Assembly: GCA_002794735.1 (NCBI GenBank)
Contig: NBAZ01000042.1
Span: forward strand, 1-64,000
DNA: 64,000 nucleotides
Direction: 5' to 3'
DNA from: Pyrrhoderma lamaoense
Lineage: Eukaryota; Basidiomycota; Agaricomycetes; Hymenochaetales; Hymenochaetaceae
Position 1 is the stretch's first letter; each line of letters opens with the position of its first letter. Below the pieces are notes generated by a model. That model was given only the letters and a program-made list of their open reading frames with translations, did not search any database and was not told the origin of the DNA. The position numbers and the translations under genes are program-made. Positions 34,507-47,521 of the stretch are shown in pieces.

Positions 34507-36728
34507 TCACGGTTGACCATCGGGTCGCTGTTTGCGCTTTTGCCCTACTTGAGGATCAAGTAAGCTTCGCTCCTCTGGAGTACATAAATATGTTTGTTCT
34601 GCAGGGGATCCCTCGGAACTATAGGAGGTCAACGCAAGTCTTGATGCACCAGACGAATGCACATCGCTACTATTACTAGCACCACCTGTAGAGTGTATCA
34701 CATCAGGGATCCGTGGACGTTCCCCAGAGCCGCTCTGTCTTGAAGTAGATGCTAGGCTAGCAGCTTCTTCGGGAGAAGCTTCGTCCAAATGCTGTCCTGT
34801 CACTGTACCCTCTAACTTGGCCAGTGCCCTCTCATGTATGCGAATAATGTCAGAACGATCTTTCGAGATGTCCCTCTCCGCTTCATTGGTATTCATAGAA
34901 ACATGTATTAATGACCTTATATCCAAAAGATATTCCTTGAGCTTGATAAATTCCGGAGAGAGTTTCTCAAAAAACAGAGAAGTGTAGGACGCTTCTGAAG
35001 CAATAAATGAGCGCTTGAGTGAAGCACATGAGTTCATCTCCTTCTCTGTGTTGGTAGGACCCCATATATCCAGGGAATAAGCGCCTTTCTCCTCATTGCT
35101 GAGGAGCATACTACTACGATCGAGACATACCCATATAAGGGTATAAAATGTGGATTCCAGATCGTGGTAGAATTGGTGGACGAAGCCGCTTTTATTTGCT
35201 AAAACGTCTGCGGCCATAAATAGGGTCGTTCCCTTATAGATACAGTCAGTAGATGCAGATAACGAATGTTATTCACAAACTTTACCGTTCTCTGTTTCAC
35301 AGTTTCTAACGCATTCTCATCCGAGAGGTCCACAGCATGGTCAAAACCAATCAGGCAACCAGCTCTTTGACCATCTCCTGCATCCACGAGCATTATATTG
35401 CTATCACTTATATCACGATGCAAGATCTTTTTCTTCATTCCCAAGTCGATGATTGCTGTATCCTCCGTTAGCTAATTCAACCAGGAGTATGCAATTATAC
35501 ATTTAACATTACCAATAAAGATATCCCTGAAGGCGATCACCAGCTCCTTTGGCGTCTTGAAATCACTGATTGGCTGTCCCACAGTACTCAGTACCATTCG
35601 ATGATGTTCGCGAAGGGTCGTCTTCGAGTTTGAGCCCTCAACTCCTGGTCGAAATTTCCCTGTGTGATTTCCCATATACTGGTGTGCACACATAGAAGGA
35701 ACGTTCGGAAATCCCTTCAGCTTCTGTAGTATGTTATACTCCTTTATCTCATCATCCTCGTCTACCCAGCTATCCTTCACTATGTACTTCCGTAGTTCAT
35801 TCCCCTCCTTGTCCTCGTCACTCTTGAGACGACCACTACAGAGTCGGATTGTCGTCCCTCTCCCTACGATACTCTTAGAGCGGAACACGGTCTTCAAGAT
35901 CTCCAATTCCACTTCCTTGTCGTCAATCTGTTTAACAGTTACATATCGCTTCCCATCTCTTGTCTTGACGGACGTGTCAAGTCCCAGGTCCTTATCCTCT
36001 GCGAAAAGAACCCCGATTGCTATTCGCAGGAAGTCTTCCTTCTCCTTATGGATGTCGATCGGCATTGATCTAACCACACCAGAGCGGTCGTAGAGATACA
36101 TGACTAGGTTGGAATGTTTAAAAGCGAGAGCAAGCATCCAATCGCGATTATCCTGGAAGGTCAGGGTTTCGTGAACATAATTGGCTAACCCAGCGAGGAC
36201 ATCGTTATTGTTGCCCTTCTTGTCGAATTTAATCTCGCCGAAGGCGACGAAGGATAGCCAGTCATTTGGCTCACCCCCACTTCCAGCCGACTCAGCCACT
36301 GGTACGACAACAAGATCCGGCTTTAATTTTCGCCCTCCTTTCGGATAATTTTTATTAAAACGCGACGAGTACTCTCTCTTCTTCGTTAAGCCAGTCAGTT
36401 TTGCAAGCGCGAGCCCTATGTTGTTCAAAACATTACTAATCTTTTCTTCTCGCTCAGTGTCGGTTTGCGTTGGCCACCCGACCCAACGGTCACCAACAAG
36501 TAGTGGGTCCCTACCGTCAATTCGTAAGCCGAGACTTCTAGCCAACTCAGCCAGATTGGGTGAGTTGTCACCGTCAAGTTTTGACAGTGGATCCGGTCCG
36601 AATTTCTGCAAGAGGGTCGTAAAAGGATATTCTTGCATAGTCGGTATCAGCAATTCTTTCATCACCTCCTTCGCCTCCGCCACTTTCTTAGAAGTGAAGT
36701 CACTCGATTCGGCCGCTGACGAGTGCAT
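34507..36728 (-). CDS. FunK1 kinase copy 4 (N-type B, mid alpha, C-type 2), open reading frame
   Basis: One of the two copies open across all kinase exons: exons 36728-35513, 35455-35286 and 35232-34507 give 703 codons plus stop. Introns are 35512-35456 (57 nt) and 35285-35233 (53 nt). It starts at MHSSAAESSDF; the frame stays open upstream to an acceptor-like site (ATCTAG), so a further exon such as MNPGNPE near 36964 is possible. It has a VKDSW Lys, HRDISDSNIML, LIGFDHA (Asp changed to Gly), FYHDLESTFYTLIWVC and a Ser-rich tail ending KRKQRPDGQP. FunK1 kinases are fungal-specific and mostly of unknown substrate. Loss of the metal-binding Asp suggests weak or no catalysis, so it may be a pseudokinase. 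Confidence 0.85.
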
Positions 36729-36964
36729 CGGGTCGAGAGTGCTTTTCAGGACTTTAATGTCTCTCTGTTTTTCATTCTCTGAGCTTAAGCACTAGATCTT
36801 GTGACTGTTAACTTACTGTTGAAGCAGAACTTAATCGATAGTTGGAGGGTAGTGACCCTCGCTTCGAGCCTGAAGCTCCCTCCTAAGTAGTTGTATAGAT
36901 AAGTAAGTGGTTTGACAGACAATGATTGAGAATGTGTGCGCACCTCTGGATTCCCAGGATTCAT

Positions 36965-38405
36965 ATCGAGACTCGAGTGGTATAGATCGATGGGACACTG
37001 AGACACGGAGCGATATGGCAGTTATCTCGTTCTCTTCAGGGATTTCGAGCGCTGTGTTAGCAGGCGGGGGGAATGGTCTTGTTACCTGGGAAGAGAGGAG
37101 GCGCGGTGTTCTCGCTTTAAAGAGGGGTAGTAGGATTGATAATGAATATAGGTATACGAAGACTGACTCTATTATCCTGAATCTATTATGACTCTTCACG
37201 CATAATGCAGAAAGTATACAGAAGTCGATATTAATATAAGGCGATGCATGTGTATACAGTACGAGAAGCGTGTAGATGTCACTCGCCCCTAGAACATCCT
37301 TCACATCTAGCGCCGTGGTACATTGCGCGGTACCGGTGTACTTGACCCAGATGTATCTCCCGTATAGTCGGGTGTAATGTTGCAATGTTGCAGAGCCTGC
37401 AAATGGTTAGTACATATTTGTTTATGAGCAACGGAAACTGTGGCAGCACAGTCGCTGTTGAAAGATGGTAATCGGATTTCCTAACAGTAGAGTGAGGAAA
37501 TGTAAGGATTATGGATAGATGAATGGATAAGAAGTCTATTTCCCAAGCAGAGTTTGAGAACGTACTATAAACAGAGACAGAATGACTGCGATCGTGCAAT
37601 TCCCGTTCCGATTTCGGCAGCACATTCAATGGATATCGTAACGACAAGCTCGATCTCGAGTTCCAAAAAGACCCCCGAACACTGGAAGTAGACTTCTCCG
37701 TCTGCTCGCTATCTTGATGAAGCATGTGCGGTAGGGCAGGCTGAAGAAGCCTGCTGTTTCAAATATTCAGGATTCTACATCACGATGCAAACAAGACTTT
37801 CAAGGCAGATTCCAATCCCGTTCTGCAGAAAGCGAACCTGTCTGCCAACAGGATTAATAATACAGGGCACGTAAGTCAGCGATCGACATAAACCATAATT
37901 GGCACTTTTATTACACATGCTTGTATATAAATATAATGGGAAGGCCCCCCCTCCCCCACGCAGGAGTACCCTTCCAATGGTCTAATGTACCACACCTGGC
38001 GAAGCTCCTTAAACATGGTGGCCAACCCCGCAAGTCAAGGCGAGTATGGGAACCCCCTAATTTACCCAACCCTATCCCATCCCAGTATCTAAGAAATCTG
38101 ATTAGAAGCCTCAGCATAGTCCGACGGACTGATTTCTCCCCTTCTCTCTAGTGCTTAGACTTAGGGCCATTGTACTAATATACCAAAGCGCAGAACCACC
38201 ACGCAGAACACAACAAATACAAACTCTCTGTATATATTATGTAATTACACATACATAGAAGCTTTGTTTATCGAGCCTTTTTCAGGACATAGAATGACAG
38301 CGAGATTGATCATAGTGTTACACAAACAGAGCAGAAATAACCAAGAAAAAGAAGAAAAAGAAAAAAGAAGCGTAAACAGCACATAGTCAAGATATCTAAG
38401 GGCAT
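36965..38405. repeat. inter-cassette spacer, copy 2
   Basis: Minus-orientation copy of 2396-3838, including the GCAGGCT/AGCCTGC hairpin (about 37736-37754), the 148-codon frame (37279-37725) and the 184-codon frame (36831-37385). The second frame is longer here than in the other copies because the CTGTTAAC stop seen at 3741 is replaced by sequence that reads through. Confidence 0.65.
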
Positions 38406-40886
38406 TTAAAAAACAGGTACAAAATTACCCTTCTGCCTCTTCAATCCCTGGCCTACAAAGCTTCCCAGTCGACCATCGCGTCGCTGTTTGCGCTTTATCC
38501 CTGCTACAGGATGAAGTAAGCCCTGCCCCTCTGGAGTACATTTATTTGTTTGTTGTGCAGGGGATCCCTCGAAACTATAGGAGGTCAACGCAAGTCTTGA
38601 TGCACCAGACGAATGCACATCGCTACTATTACTAGCACCACCTGTAGAGGGTATCACATCAGGGATCCGTGGACGTTTCCCAGAGCCGCTCTGTCTTGAA
38701 GTAGATGCTAGGCTAGCAGCTTCTTCGGGAGAAGATTCGTCCAAATGCTGTCCTGTCTCTATAGCCTCTAACTTAGTAAGCGCCTCTTCATGAATCATAA
38801 GGATCTCTCTACGGTCCACGTGAATATCTTGTCTGAACCCTGTCTTTGGATCTGGCCATATGGCTGCGTCTATACGAGTGTGAAGAAAAGCTCGAATTTT
38901 TTGCAGGTATTCCTCGATACTGGCGAGCTCCGGAGAAAGATAATTTATAACTGAACAGCGAAATTCGTCTGGTAAACAAATATAAGTGTACTTCAAGAGA
39001 GCAGCCCTCCTCAGATCACTCCAAATAAAGTGTTCAGGAACCCATTGCTCCAGGATTGGAGAACTCCGAGGTTGTGGTTGGTCGATCTCTTTTCGCTTTA
39101 TGAACCACTTCAGACTACGATCGAGACAAACCCATATAAGAGTATAAAATGTGGATTCTAGATCATGGTAGTAATTGTGCACGAAGGTCTCTCGTTCTAT
39201 GAACACCCCGGCAGACATAAATGTGATCGTTCCCTTATAGATACAGTCAGTAGATGCAGATAACGAGTGTTATTCACAAATTTTACCGTTCTCTGTTTCA
39301 CAGTTTCTAACGCATTCTCATCCGAGAGGTCCACAGCATGGTCAAAATCAATCAGGCAACCAGCTCTTTGACCATCTCCTGCATCAATGAGCATTATATT
39401 GTTCTCACTTATATCACGATGCAAGATATTTTTCTTCATTTTCAAGTCGATGATTGCTGTATCCTCCGTTAGCTAATTCAACCAGGAGTATGCAATTATA
39501 CATTTAACATTACCAATAAAGATATCCCTGAAGGCGATCACCAGCTCCTTTGGCGTCTTGAAATCACTGATTGGCTGTCCCACAGTACTCAGTACCATTC
39601 GATGATGTTCGCGAAGGGTCGTCTTCGAGTTTGAGCCCTCAACTCCTGGTCGAAATTTCCCTGTGTGATTTCCCATATACTGGTGTGCACACATAGAAGG
39701 AACGTTCGGAAATCCCTTCAGCTTCTGTAGTATGTTATACTCCTTTATCTCATCATCCTCGTCTACCCAGCTATCCTTCACTATGTACTTCCGTAGTTCA
39801 TTCCCCTCCTTGTCCTCGTCACTCTTGAGACGACCACTACAGAGTCGGATTGTCGTCCCTCTCCCTACGATACTCTTAGAGCGGAACACGGTCTTCAAGA
39901 TCTCCAATTCCACTTCCTTGTCGTCAATCTGTTTAACAGTTACATATCGCTTCCCATCTCTTGTCTTGACGGACGTGTCAAGTCCCAGGTCCTTATCCTC
40001 TGCGAAAAGAACCCCGATTGCTATTCGCAGGAAGTCTTCCTTCTCCTCATGGATGTTGATCTTAGTTGATCTAACCACACCAGAGCGGTCGTAGAGATAC
40101 ACGACTAGGTCGGAATAACTGAAACCGAGAGCAAGCATCCATAAGCGGTCATCTTGTACGGAGAACGACTCGCAGACATAATGGCCTAATCCGGAGATTA
40201 CTTCATCATCACTAGTGTTAGTGGAAGATCTGATATCGCCAATTACGGCAAAGGATCCATTTCCATCCGAGTCAGCCTCTCCTGTCGTCGCCGCACCATC
40301 GCCCTTCGTGCCGTGCTTTATCTTCTCTTTGAATGGGATGACGACAAGATTCGGCTTTTGTATCCGACTTCCATTTGGTTTATAAGCACAATAATTCGCC
40401 GTGTACTTCCTCTTGAGTGGAATGTTACACTGGTCACTGATAGCTTGAGCAATACCATTCAATGCTTCTGCTATCTTCTCCTCTTGACCACTCTGAAATT
40501 TCGTTGGCCACCTGTCCCACAGTTCATTGACGGTCTCAGCCGTCCGCTCCTCCTGATCTGTCATCCTCCCTTCTCCCCACCCTCCAGCGATTGCACCCGG
40601 TTCACTTCCGACCTTGAGTTTGCTTGTCAGCATAGACAAGTTGGAGATTTCGCTATTAGTAAGAAAAGATGCATGATTAGGAATAATTTCTCGTAATAAA
40701 GTGTCGAGTGGAGATTCTTGTAAAGTAGACATCAAGGATCTCTTAAAAAACTCTTTAGCTATAAAGGCGCCTTCGTCGACCGACTCATAGCTTGACCTAA
40801 AGGAAGAGAGAGGCACGGAAGAAGGAAATTTCGGAAATTTCGTCGCACCATCTTCCTTTTGTTTTTAAGTTCTTTGAGCTTAAGCA
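38406..40886 (-). CDS. FunK1 kinase copy 5 (N-type A, mid alpha, C-type 1), open reading frame
   Basis: The best-preserved N-type A kinase. Exons 40886-40849 (reads CLSSKNLKTKGRW), 40796-39514, 39456-39287 and 39233-38406 join in frame to about 772 codons plus stop; introns are 52, 57 and 53 nt. The true first exon and ATG are not resolved: MNPGNPE near 40938 is in another frame. It keeps the VKDSW Lys, HRDISENNIML and LIDFDHA with Asp, so the catalytic residues look complete. The C-lobe reads GTITFMSAGV, then YYHDLESTFY. The tail has the conserved GQHLDESSPEEAASL block and ends KRQKGNFVPVF. It is predicted to be an active FunK1 Ser/Thr kinase; the substrate is unknown. Confidence 0.85.
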
Positions 40887-41275
40887 CTACATCTTGTGAT
40901 GTCGACTTACTACGCACCTCTGGATTCCCAGGATTCATATCGAGACTTGAGTGGTATAGAGCGATGGGACACTGAGACACGGAGCGATATGGCAGTTATC
41001 TCGTTCTCTTCAGGGAACTCGAGCGCTGTGTTAACAGACGGGGAGAAATGGTCTTGTTACCTGGGAAGAGAGGAGGCACGGTGTTCTCGCTATAAAGAGG
41101 GGTAGTAGGATCGATAATGAATATTATATACTATAGGTTATACGAAGAGTGTGAGAAGTTCGTCGCGCCACCAAACGGTTATCTAATTAGTGGGGAGGGG
41201 CAATTAGTGTTAAACCTGTGTGGAGTCGGCTAGTGCTCTAGCTGACTCCACATAAGTATCCTTAAGGTTATATAG

Positions 41276-41395
41276 TATCATCTATGTAGACCATTTTTTT
41301 TCTGTATTCTGGTCTGCTTAGGTCTACTTAGATGTCATAAAATTATATTCCCGTTGGTATATATATCAACCTTATTTTATTGATATGCCTATATA
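41276..41395. repeat. dispersed repeat, copy 1
   Basis: Aligns with 47040-47158: ATCATCTATGTA, GGTCTGCTTAGGTCT, CTTAGAT, ATATTCCCGTTGG and CAACCTTATTTTATTGATAT are shared with few changes. It lies next to the truncated end of the P450 pseudogene. Its nature is unknown. Confidence 0.6.
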
Positions 41396-43070
41396 CCGAC
41401 TACAAGTCATCGAGAGCGTCCCGATGCCATTGTCACGAAGGAAACTATCTACTTTGCGCAACTTTTGCATTGAAGCTTTTGTCCATCCTTCCGTCCCAGT
41501 CACTCGTTCAACTTCCTCGTGCATTGGTTGGGCATATTGCGGATTTGCTGCAAGGTGGAAAAGTGCATGTGTGAAGCTCTACATGAAGGAATCAGATATT
41601 AGATATTTGACATTCACTTGAAACAAGGATCTGAGTGTACCCACCATGGAGGTTGTGTGAATAGCGGAGAAGTTTAGAGTAAGCAAGCGCTGTGTGAGCG
41701 CGTATACTGTTCTCTGTTCACCCTCTGCCTCATCCATGAGCCAAGAAAGCATGTCAATCTGAAGGCTGATTCAGTAAGAATGTCATACGGTATATTGTAA
41801 GAACCGTCGTTAAACTCACGGGCTTGCCGGGTTAATCCGGACCATACTCATCAATGAGGGCTTGACGGTGCTCAATAATTGGCCTTAAGTGCTTCTCTGC
41901 TCGGCGAGTTGTAGCAGGCACTGAGGTTAGTGATTCGCCAACAAGACGTCCAAGACCATAAGTAAGGGCAGGTCAAGTGATTGTTATTAGTGAACCTACG
42001 GCTTTACAATGTCGGGAAACGGTTTGATGGTATTTGCAGCTTTAACAACATCGATTGTAAACCTTATATTTAGGTCCATGTAATCCTTATTGCGACCTAT
42101 TACCTGTTGATTAGTAGACATAAGGGAAGATAAGGAAGAAAGTATCATTACAAAGAGGTGGCCCAACGAAGACCTTGTTACTTGCACTACAGACTCTTTT
42201 CATCATAGTCCCAAGGGCTGGTTCCGACACCCAGCCTATACTATCGTTAGACATTGATCTTATGCAATATAATGAGAGCAGTGATACCATGGCTAGTTCC
42301 AACATATTCTTCAAAGCTAGCAATAATTTCATCCGTGATATCACTGAACAAAACTCCAATATTACGAGTAAGCTGTGAGCGAACTATAGGCATATGATAC
42401 TGGTTTCTATTGACTAAACGACCTAGAGTGAAATCTGCCGCAAGTCCCTACATGGCAGATAATTGTTTATAGATCAATCATCAATCCTACTTCAAATGTA
42501 GAGTTGGCTCACCTCACTGACAGCCTCGAGAAAAGATAGCTTGTCGTCAGGTGCACGACGGATTTCCTCAATCAACTCTGGAGTGTTAACGATCACAAGC
42601 CAACGCCCAAGTTCTGGCACTTTGAATGTTTGTGTCTTATACTAAGTTGTCCAAGTAAATGAATGATGTTAGTCACAAAGTAAGTGGTGACAGCATTTTC
42701 ATGACTCGCCTTCTCGTACCCTTCGGTTAACATGACACGCGGGTTCTTCAGAAACTTAAGTGCCCCGAGATACGATGATATCCTCCCGGATGGTCCTGTC
42801 GCTGGAACATTAATCTACAAACTGTTAACATTGCCATAAAAAGAGTGTTATAAATCATACGTCACGTTTTCGAGCGTTGAGATACTGCATAACAGTGAAT
42901 GCGACTGCGAGCGCGCACGTAGCGAGATATGTTCTATCATATCCACCGATATTGAGTAGATCGGTGGTAGGCAGCGAAGAGGCGAGAGAGGCATTGAACG
43001 CCATCTTGGAAAAGTCTCTTGGCCTTGTAGCTCTTGCAGGGGTGGGCGCGAGGCATTCTACCTTGTGAAA
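41396..43070 (-). pseudogene. cytochrome P450 remnant lacking ExxR and haem-binding region
   Basis: Minus-strand blocks match a fungal P450 in order: GGYDRTYLATCA and MQYLNARKR (about 42875-42960), then EIRRAPDDKLSFLEAVSE (about 42515-42570), PIVRSQLTRN with LFSDITDEI (about 42305-42390), NKVFVGPPLC (about 42140-42175), DLNIRFTIDVVKAANTIKPF (about 42000-42090), RRAEKHLRPIIEHRQALIDE (about 41850-41910), SWLMDEAEGEQRTVYALTQR with NFSAIHTTSM (about 41640-41755, I-helix region), and AANPQYAQPMHEEVERV with GTEGWTKA (about 41455-41560). The K-helix reads KVDSFLRDNGIGTLSMT, where families of this type have FLRESQRL; the ExxR is deleted. Homology ends at about 41396, before the FxxGxxxCxG haem loop. 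Without these parts it cannot work as a monooxygenase. Confidence 0.75.
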
Positions 43071-44800
43071 TCAAATACATTATATATGGTGAATAGTGGC
43101 ACAGAATTCGCATCGCATCAATGGGGTGAACACGGGCTACCCGGAGAGCTTCCGTGCGACGAAACCCTATTGTTTACTTCATAACATGCATAAGATTCCA
43201 GAGTGAAACACTCGCCATCAATCGTAGAGCTTAAAAATATCTGCATAGATCACTGAGAAACAAGCACTCTCACGGTGAATTCAGAATTGCTTCTTCCAAC
43301 ATTTCATTATTAGCTAATGCAAGTTCAACTTGAAGTTGCATATTTGACCGAGCAAGCTTCGGAGAAGCTTCTTACTCTGTCTGTGTTCAAGTGCTTGAAT
43401 GAGAATAGTACTTTTTTTATTGGCAACATCAGGCGACATAGAAGAGTGTGAGGATAGCAGGAGGAAAAGAAGGATGAGGCGGAGAGAGATAGAGAGAGAA
43501 GTGGCACAGCTTATAAAGGCGTCGACTTGGAACTAAAATATAATACTAGTATATCTTAAAATGAATAAAACTTATACTTTCAAACAACTTAGTCACGCGT
43601 TACTTACTTACTTTTGTAATGTGACCTACGTTATCAAAATTTTCTACGTAGACCTCACAAAGGTAAACGAAGGTATTCCTAGGTAATCTAGGTCTATTAT
43701 TTTTTATTGATCTTAATTTTAGGGTTTACGCAGATTGACGTAGAAGATCTTGGTAGACTGTGGAATACTTTACCACACAAATTCACACAGGTAATCTTTT
43801 AAAACCCTAAATGATGACTTTATTGACTCTACAAAGGTGATCTCAGTTGGCCTTTTGGGCGACTGAAAATTAATAATCTAGCTACGGTCGGCTAAGTAAT
43901 TGCTGACACGCCGTGATTGTAGCTGTAACATAGAAGAAAATATTTACAACACAGTTTCTGGTTACGGCTCTAAGGCGACCTTGTAGCTGGTATTCCAATC
44001 TTTAGTATGTCCAAGTTCCAGTACTTACTTAGTATTTGAAATATAATGATTTTTAAGGAGTTTTGTAAGTAGTTTATACTACTGCTTTTCACATATTCTC
44101 TATAATTCATCAGGGTTTCGAGGCCAGGCCCTTTACTTTTTGATTATCCTCACAATACATACCTATAGTCTCTTGATATTATATGTATAAATATATTTAT
44201 ACAAAAATTTTTTTTTGAAATATTGTGTTGAAAAAAAAATCGGAGTCGAAGTTTGAAAGTGTTGTTTGTGACGAGGGGACAGTATTTTTGCGCAAGACTA
44301 TAATTGCGTACAGTAGCTTGAAATGGAGAATGTCTTTCGGTCTGCATCTTGCGCTATCATAGATGCTGTTGGGGAAGGGTGCTATCAGCAATCTTGGTCT
44401 TGCTGCTCCCCGCATTGTTCTCCTATGCGTCACTTAAGCCGGTGCTACATGTCGTTTAGTACATGCATTCACTGATTTTCATATAGGGGCCCATCAAGTA
44501 CGAGGACACATATCGACCTGACAGTTCAAGGCGAGGAATAACACAACTACGTCTTCATTGTTTAGCTCCTTATTGTACAGATGGGTCTTACCTTCATTTC
44601 GGTAAAACTTGTATGGATCAATATTTTTCGAATTGCAAGTAATGGGCAATTGTACTAAATAGACGTTCCTGAGACAAACAAAATCATATATCAAACGACT
44701 GATTGATCGATCCCAAGTACACTACACGCGCCTCAATGACATACTCCTCTTCCCTTGTACCACTGTCGTCATCTTCTGATCGCAGTTGAGAAACTTGTTA
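43071..44800. other. intergenic region, no gene recognised
   Basis: AT-rich. The part near 43440-43535 (AGAGTGTGAGGATAG, AAGAAGGATGAGG, GGCACAGCTTATA) is related to 46855-46935, so the upstream flank of the P450 was also duplicated. Sequence near 43600-43860 has diverged CTAGGT/GACCTAC-type short repeats. No RNA gene is seen. Confidence 0.5.
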
Positions 44801-45168
44801 TTTGGGAGCTTCTACAAGTTCCCTCATTTTGACAAACTCCGCGATTCGCCGCTGATGAAAATCGTTGAGAGCCAAATAAAGCTTTACCAGCTTCTGAAGT
44901 TGATACGCATACGCTTCACTCGGTGATCCTTTTACAGGGGATAAACGTTGGCCATGGACCTTAATGAAGTCTGCAAGTTGCATAAGCTCAACATTAACTG
45001 TATGATGCTTTTAAAAGGAAAATAAAAATAAAAAATAAAAAATAAAAACAGAACAAGGACTCACATGTACCGGCCTGGTTTCGTTTTCAAAGCTCAAATA
45101 GGCGGGAAATAAGAAGTCCTTCAAGCTTTTCTTCGGCTTCACGAAACTCCCTATTAGTAGCCTCCATT
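44801..45168 (-). CDS. small helical hypothetical protein, probably two exons
   Basis: Not recognised. An upstream frame (MEATNREFREAEEKLEGLLI, near 45110-45168) is coiled-coil-like. A GTGAGT donor near 45063 and a TACAG acceptor near 45000 bound a T-rich intron of about 60 nt, after which NVELMQLADFIKVHG runs to VEAPK and a stop at 44801. The two exons need a frame change near 45092, so the gene may carry a one-base error or be decayed. It is Glu/Arg/Leu-rich with no signal peptide or membrane segment. Confidence 0.3.
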
Positions 45169-45512
45169 TCGACTCCACTCCACTCTAGGCACGATGGTGC
45201 CCAGCGTTTTACTATTCCAAGTGCTCGTTCTTATCTCTTTTATATATACTTCACGAAGTTGATATGGAGAGGATGAAAGATTAGCAAGACGACAACGATA
45301 GATAGATTGATAGATGATTAGTATTGAAAGAAAAATATGAACCAACAAAATAGAGGGGAAATGGTGTAAAAGGGGGCATAGGAGACACAACAAATTTTGT
45401 AGTAATGGATTCGGACAACGGGTATTAGGAGTAGACCGTGGGGAGGAGGTGAGGGTGGAAGAGATGCGCACATTTACAGCTTGATGAGATGAGTTGAAAG
45501 CACTGAAGAAGG

Positions 45513-45755
45513 GTGAAAGGCGGTGTTGACGGGCTAGGATACATCAAGCTCATAGAGATACAAATATACACGTGGGAAGATAGAGGTTACACATTAACAA
45601 AACTTCCAGAGAAAAGGAAAAGGAGCACCCTATTAAGTGCATGGCAAGCAGTCTCAAAATTTCAGAAAGAATATCGGATCCAGTGTTCAACAAGAGAAGA
45701 AGAAATAAATGAGCCAACCACAAGGTTAATAGGCGAGAAGATCCTAAGAAAATAA
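45513..45755 (+). CDS. hypothetical small basic protein
   Basis: Not recognised. An 80-codon frame contains IKLIEIQIYTWEDRGYTLTK, then LPEKRKRSTLLSAWQAV, and ends GEKILRK. The inverted copy (63126-63407) keeps the frame with only Gln-to-Arg and N-terminal changes and has a longer basic N-terminus. Conservation between recent duplicates is weak evidence for coding. Confidence 0.3.
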   Translation: MKGGVDGLGYIKLIEIQIYTWEDRGYTLTKLPEKRKRSTLLSAWQAVSKFQKEYRIQCSTREEEINEPTTRLIGEKILRK

Positions 45756-45944
45756 CGGCTTCTCCAGAAAAGTGTTTCCAGTAGGATAGATAAAACTCTA
45801 TCCTAATCAAGAAAGTGTTTGTTCACCTTAAGCGCCTCGTGCGCCTTCGAGGAGGCATCCAAGTAGTAATCTTTCTCGCTTGGGATACATGAACACAAGA
45901 GTCTGGTCTAGTCAAGGGATAGTAGAAGATTGTAAGGACCGTCA

Positions 45945-46075
45945 TTAAGCTCACGGCTTGTCGGGATAGTCCGGACCATATTCATCGATAGGAGCTTAAC
46001 GATGTTCAATGATTGGCCTTGGCCTTATGTGTTTCTCCGCTCGGCAAGTTGTGGTAGGCACTGGGTGATGGTGTC
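45945..46075 (-). pseudogene. cytochrome P450 internal fragment
   Basis: The minus strand reads RAEKHIRPRPIIEHR, a stop, then APIDEYGPDYPDKP, clearly related to the RRAEKHLRPIIEHRQALIDE block of the P450 remnant at 41396-43070. It has an internal stop and a two-residue duplication. No other P450 block is evident nearby, so it is a small relic. Confidence 0.6.
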
Positions 46076-46175
46076 TGTGAAATCTGGCTCCCTTGATGGC
46101 AAACCTGAAGAAACTGGAGAATTAGTGTCAGTGTTGCTGACGGAGATAGGAAAGGGAATTTTAACGCACCATTGA

Positions 46176-46457
46176 TTGTACAGCGTGACGTCTCTCCTGC
46201 GTTATCCTATCGCATCATCCATCGAAAGACAGACAACTCCTGGTGTTCCTTCCTCATTTGGTGATGTGATCGCATACAGCCTACTCACAAAAGTGGATAC
46301 GTTAAACCTAGGCTTTGATCAGAAAGAACGCGATAATGCTGACGTGTCTCCTACCACAATGACGCCAGCTCCTCAGGAGCTTCAAAAGATCCGTCGAAGT
46401 ATGGCTGAGAATACAAAGTTTAGACTTTTTTCTGAGAGTGAAAACCTCTTCGGCTAG
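46176..46457 (+). CDS. hypothetical ORF with a FunK1-like end
   Basis: A 93-codon frame starting MYSVTSLLRYPIASSIERQT; family not recognised. The last residues (RLFSESENLF) resemble QTFSESENVFKSL in the FunK1 C-type 2 region, so part of it may be a kinase relic. The inverted copy at 62424-62705 differs at one residue. Confidence 0.25.
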   Translation: MYSVTSLLRYPIASSIERQTTPGVPSSFGDVIAYSLLTKVDTLNLGFDQKERDNADVSPTTMTPAPQELQKIRRSMAENTKFRLFSESENLFG

Positions 46458-46931
46458 TATACGTTTGCTGTTTTCCGCCTCAATGCAAGCCCCTTCGAGT
46501 ACGAGAATTCATTCTCCACTTCACAGTGGAGACTATGTGTGCATGAGCATTATGATCGAAATCGACATGACTCTCTGTTGACTTACAATTCTTACACCGT
46601 TCATCATAACCGGAGTCGGCTGATAGTATAGTATGAGTCTCGCCTGGGAAAAGGGGATTTCAAAAATGAAGGACAGGACGCATCACTGTCCCAATTCACA
46701 TTGTAAGCGACGGAGGTAATGATCACTAGAGACGATTAAATACGTGGAACACGGTCTTCGTGGCGTCATAGAGGGGGATGAAGATATACGATAACTGCTG
46801 CTTTGTCTGGCTGACACTGGGGCTGTCTGGTTGCTTAAGTATAGGAAAGTAGAAGGGCGTGAGGATAGAAGCCTAAGAAGGATGAGGGGAGCAAGGTGAG
46901 AGAGGTGACACAGCTTATAGAGGTATTGACT

Positions 46932-47521
46932 TTGACGTGCCTACCTAAACCAACTTACGTAGCCCTAGTTTCTACATGAACCTCACTAAGTACAAGTTCT
47001 ACAAGTTCCTAGCGTCCTATCGTAAATCCACCTATATTATGATCATCTATGTAAGCCACTTTTTCTGTCCTTAGGTCTGCTTAGGTCTGCTTAGATTTTG
47101 TGATATCATATTCCCATTGGGGTATATGACAACCTTAATTTACTGATATCTAGGTATGAATAAACTTTGTCAGCTTGAAATATATTAAAACGTCTTGTCC
47201 AAGAGAAAAGAGAAAAACCCGGTGCTCCGTGAAGATTCGGAGAAAATAAAGTCTAGAATTTCTAATAAGATGAATATGAAGCAGCTTCTGAGTACAGGTA
47301 TGTACTCTTGATGTTTCTTGTATTAAATTCATATCTCGAGCTCGTATGATGAAAATCAATCAGTTCGGAATACACGGGTGATCAATGTCAGCTCACGAAA
47401 CATCATACATATCTGTGTGCGTCTATAGACCATGGGACCCAAAAAGTTAGTAGTATTTTTGAGTACGAGCACACATACCTATTCCAAGCGGGGTTCTCAA
47501 TCCGTTCACGATTTCGAACCC
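46932..47521. other. spacer with dispersed repeat copy 2
   Basis: 47040-47158 matches 41276-41395. Otherwise AT-rich, with no gene recognised. Confidence 0.5.

Larger units (their letters stand above)
34441..40997 (-). repeat. inverted repeat IR2, left arm
   Basis: Pairs in reverse complement with 48190-54745 (position sums about 89187). It contains two FunK1 genes and the spacer between them. Its outer half (34441-37920) is also a direct repeat of 58428-61949, with an offset of about 23986-24024. Confidence 0.9.
45225..46931 (+). repeat. inverted repeat IR4, left arm
   Basis: Reverse complement of 61950-63656 (position sums 108881). It ends at GGTATTGAC (46931), which matches the other arm exactly at its junction with IR3. 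It contains a P450 fragment and two small open frames. Confidence 0.85.
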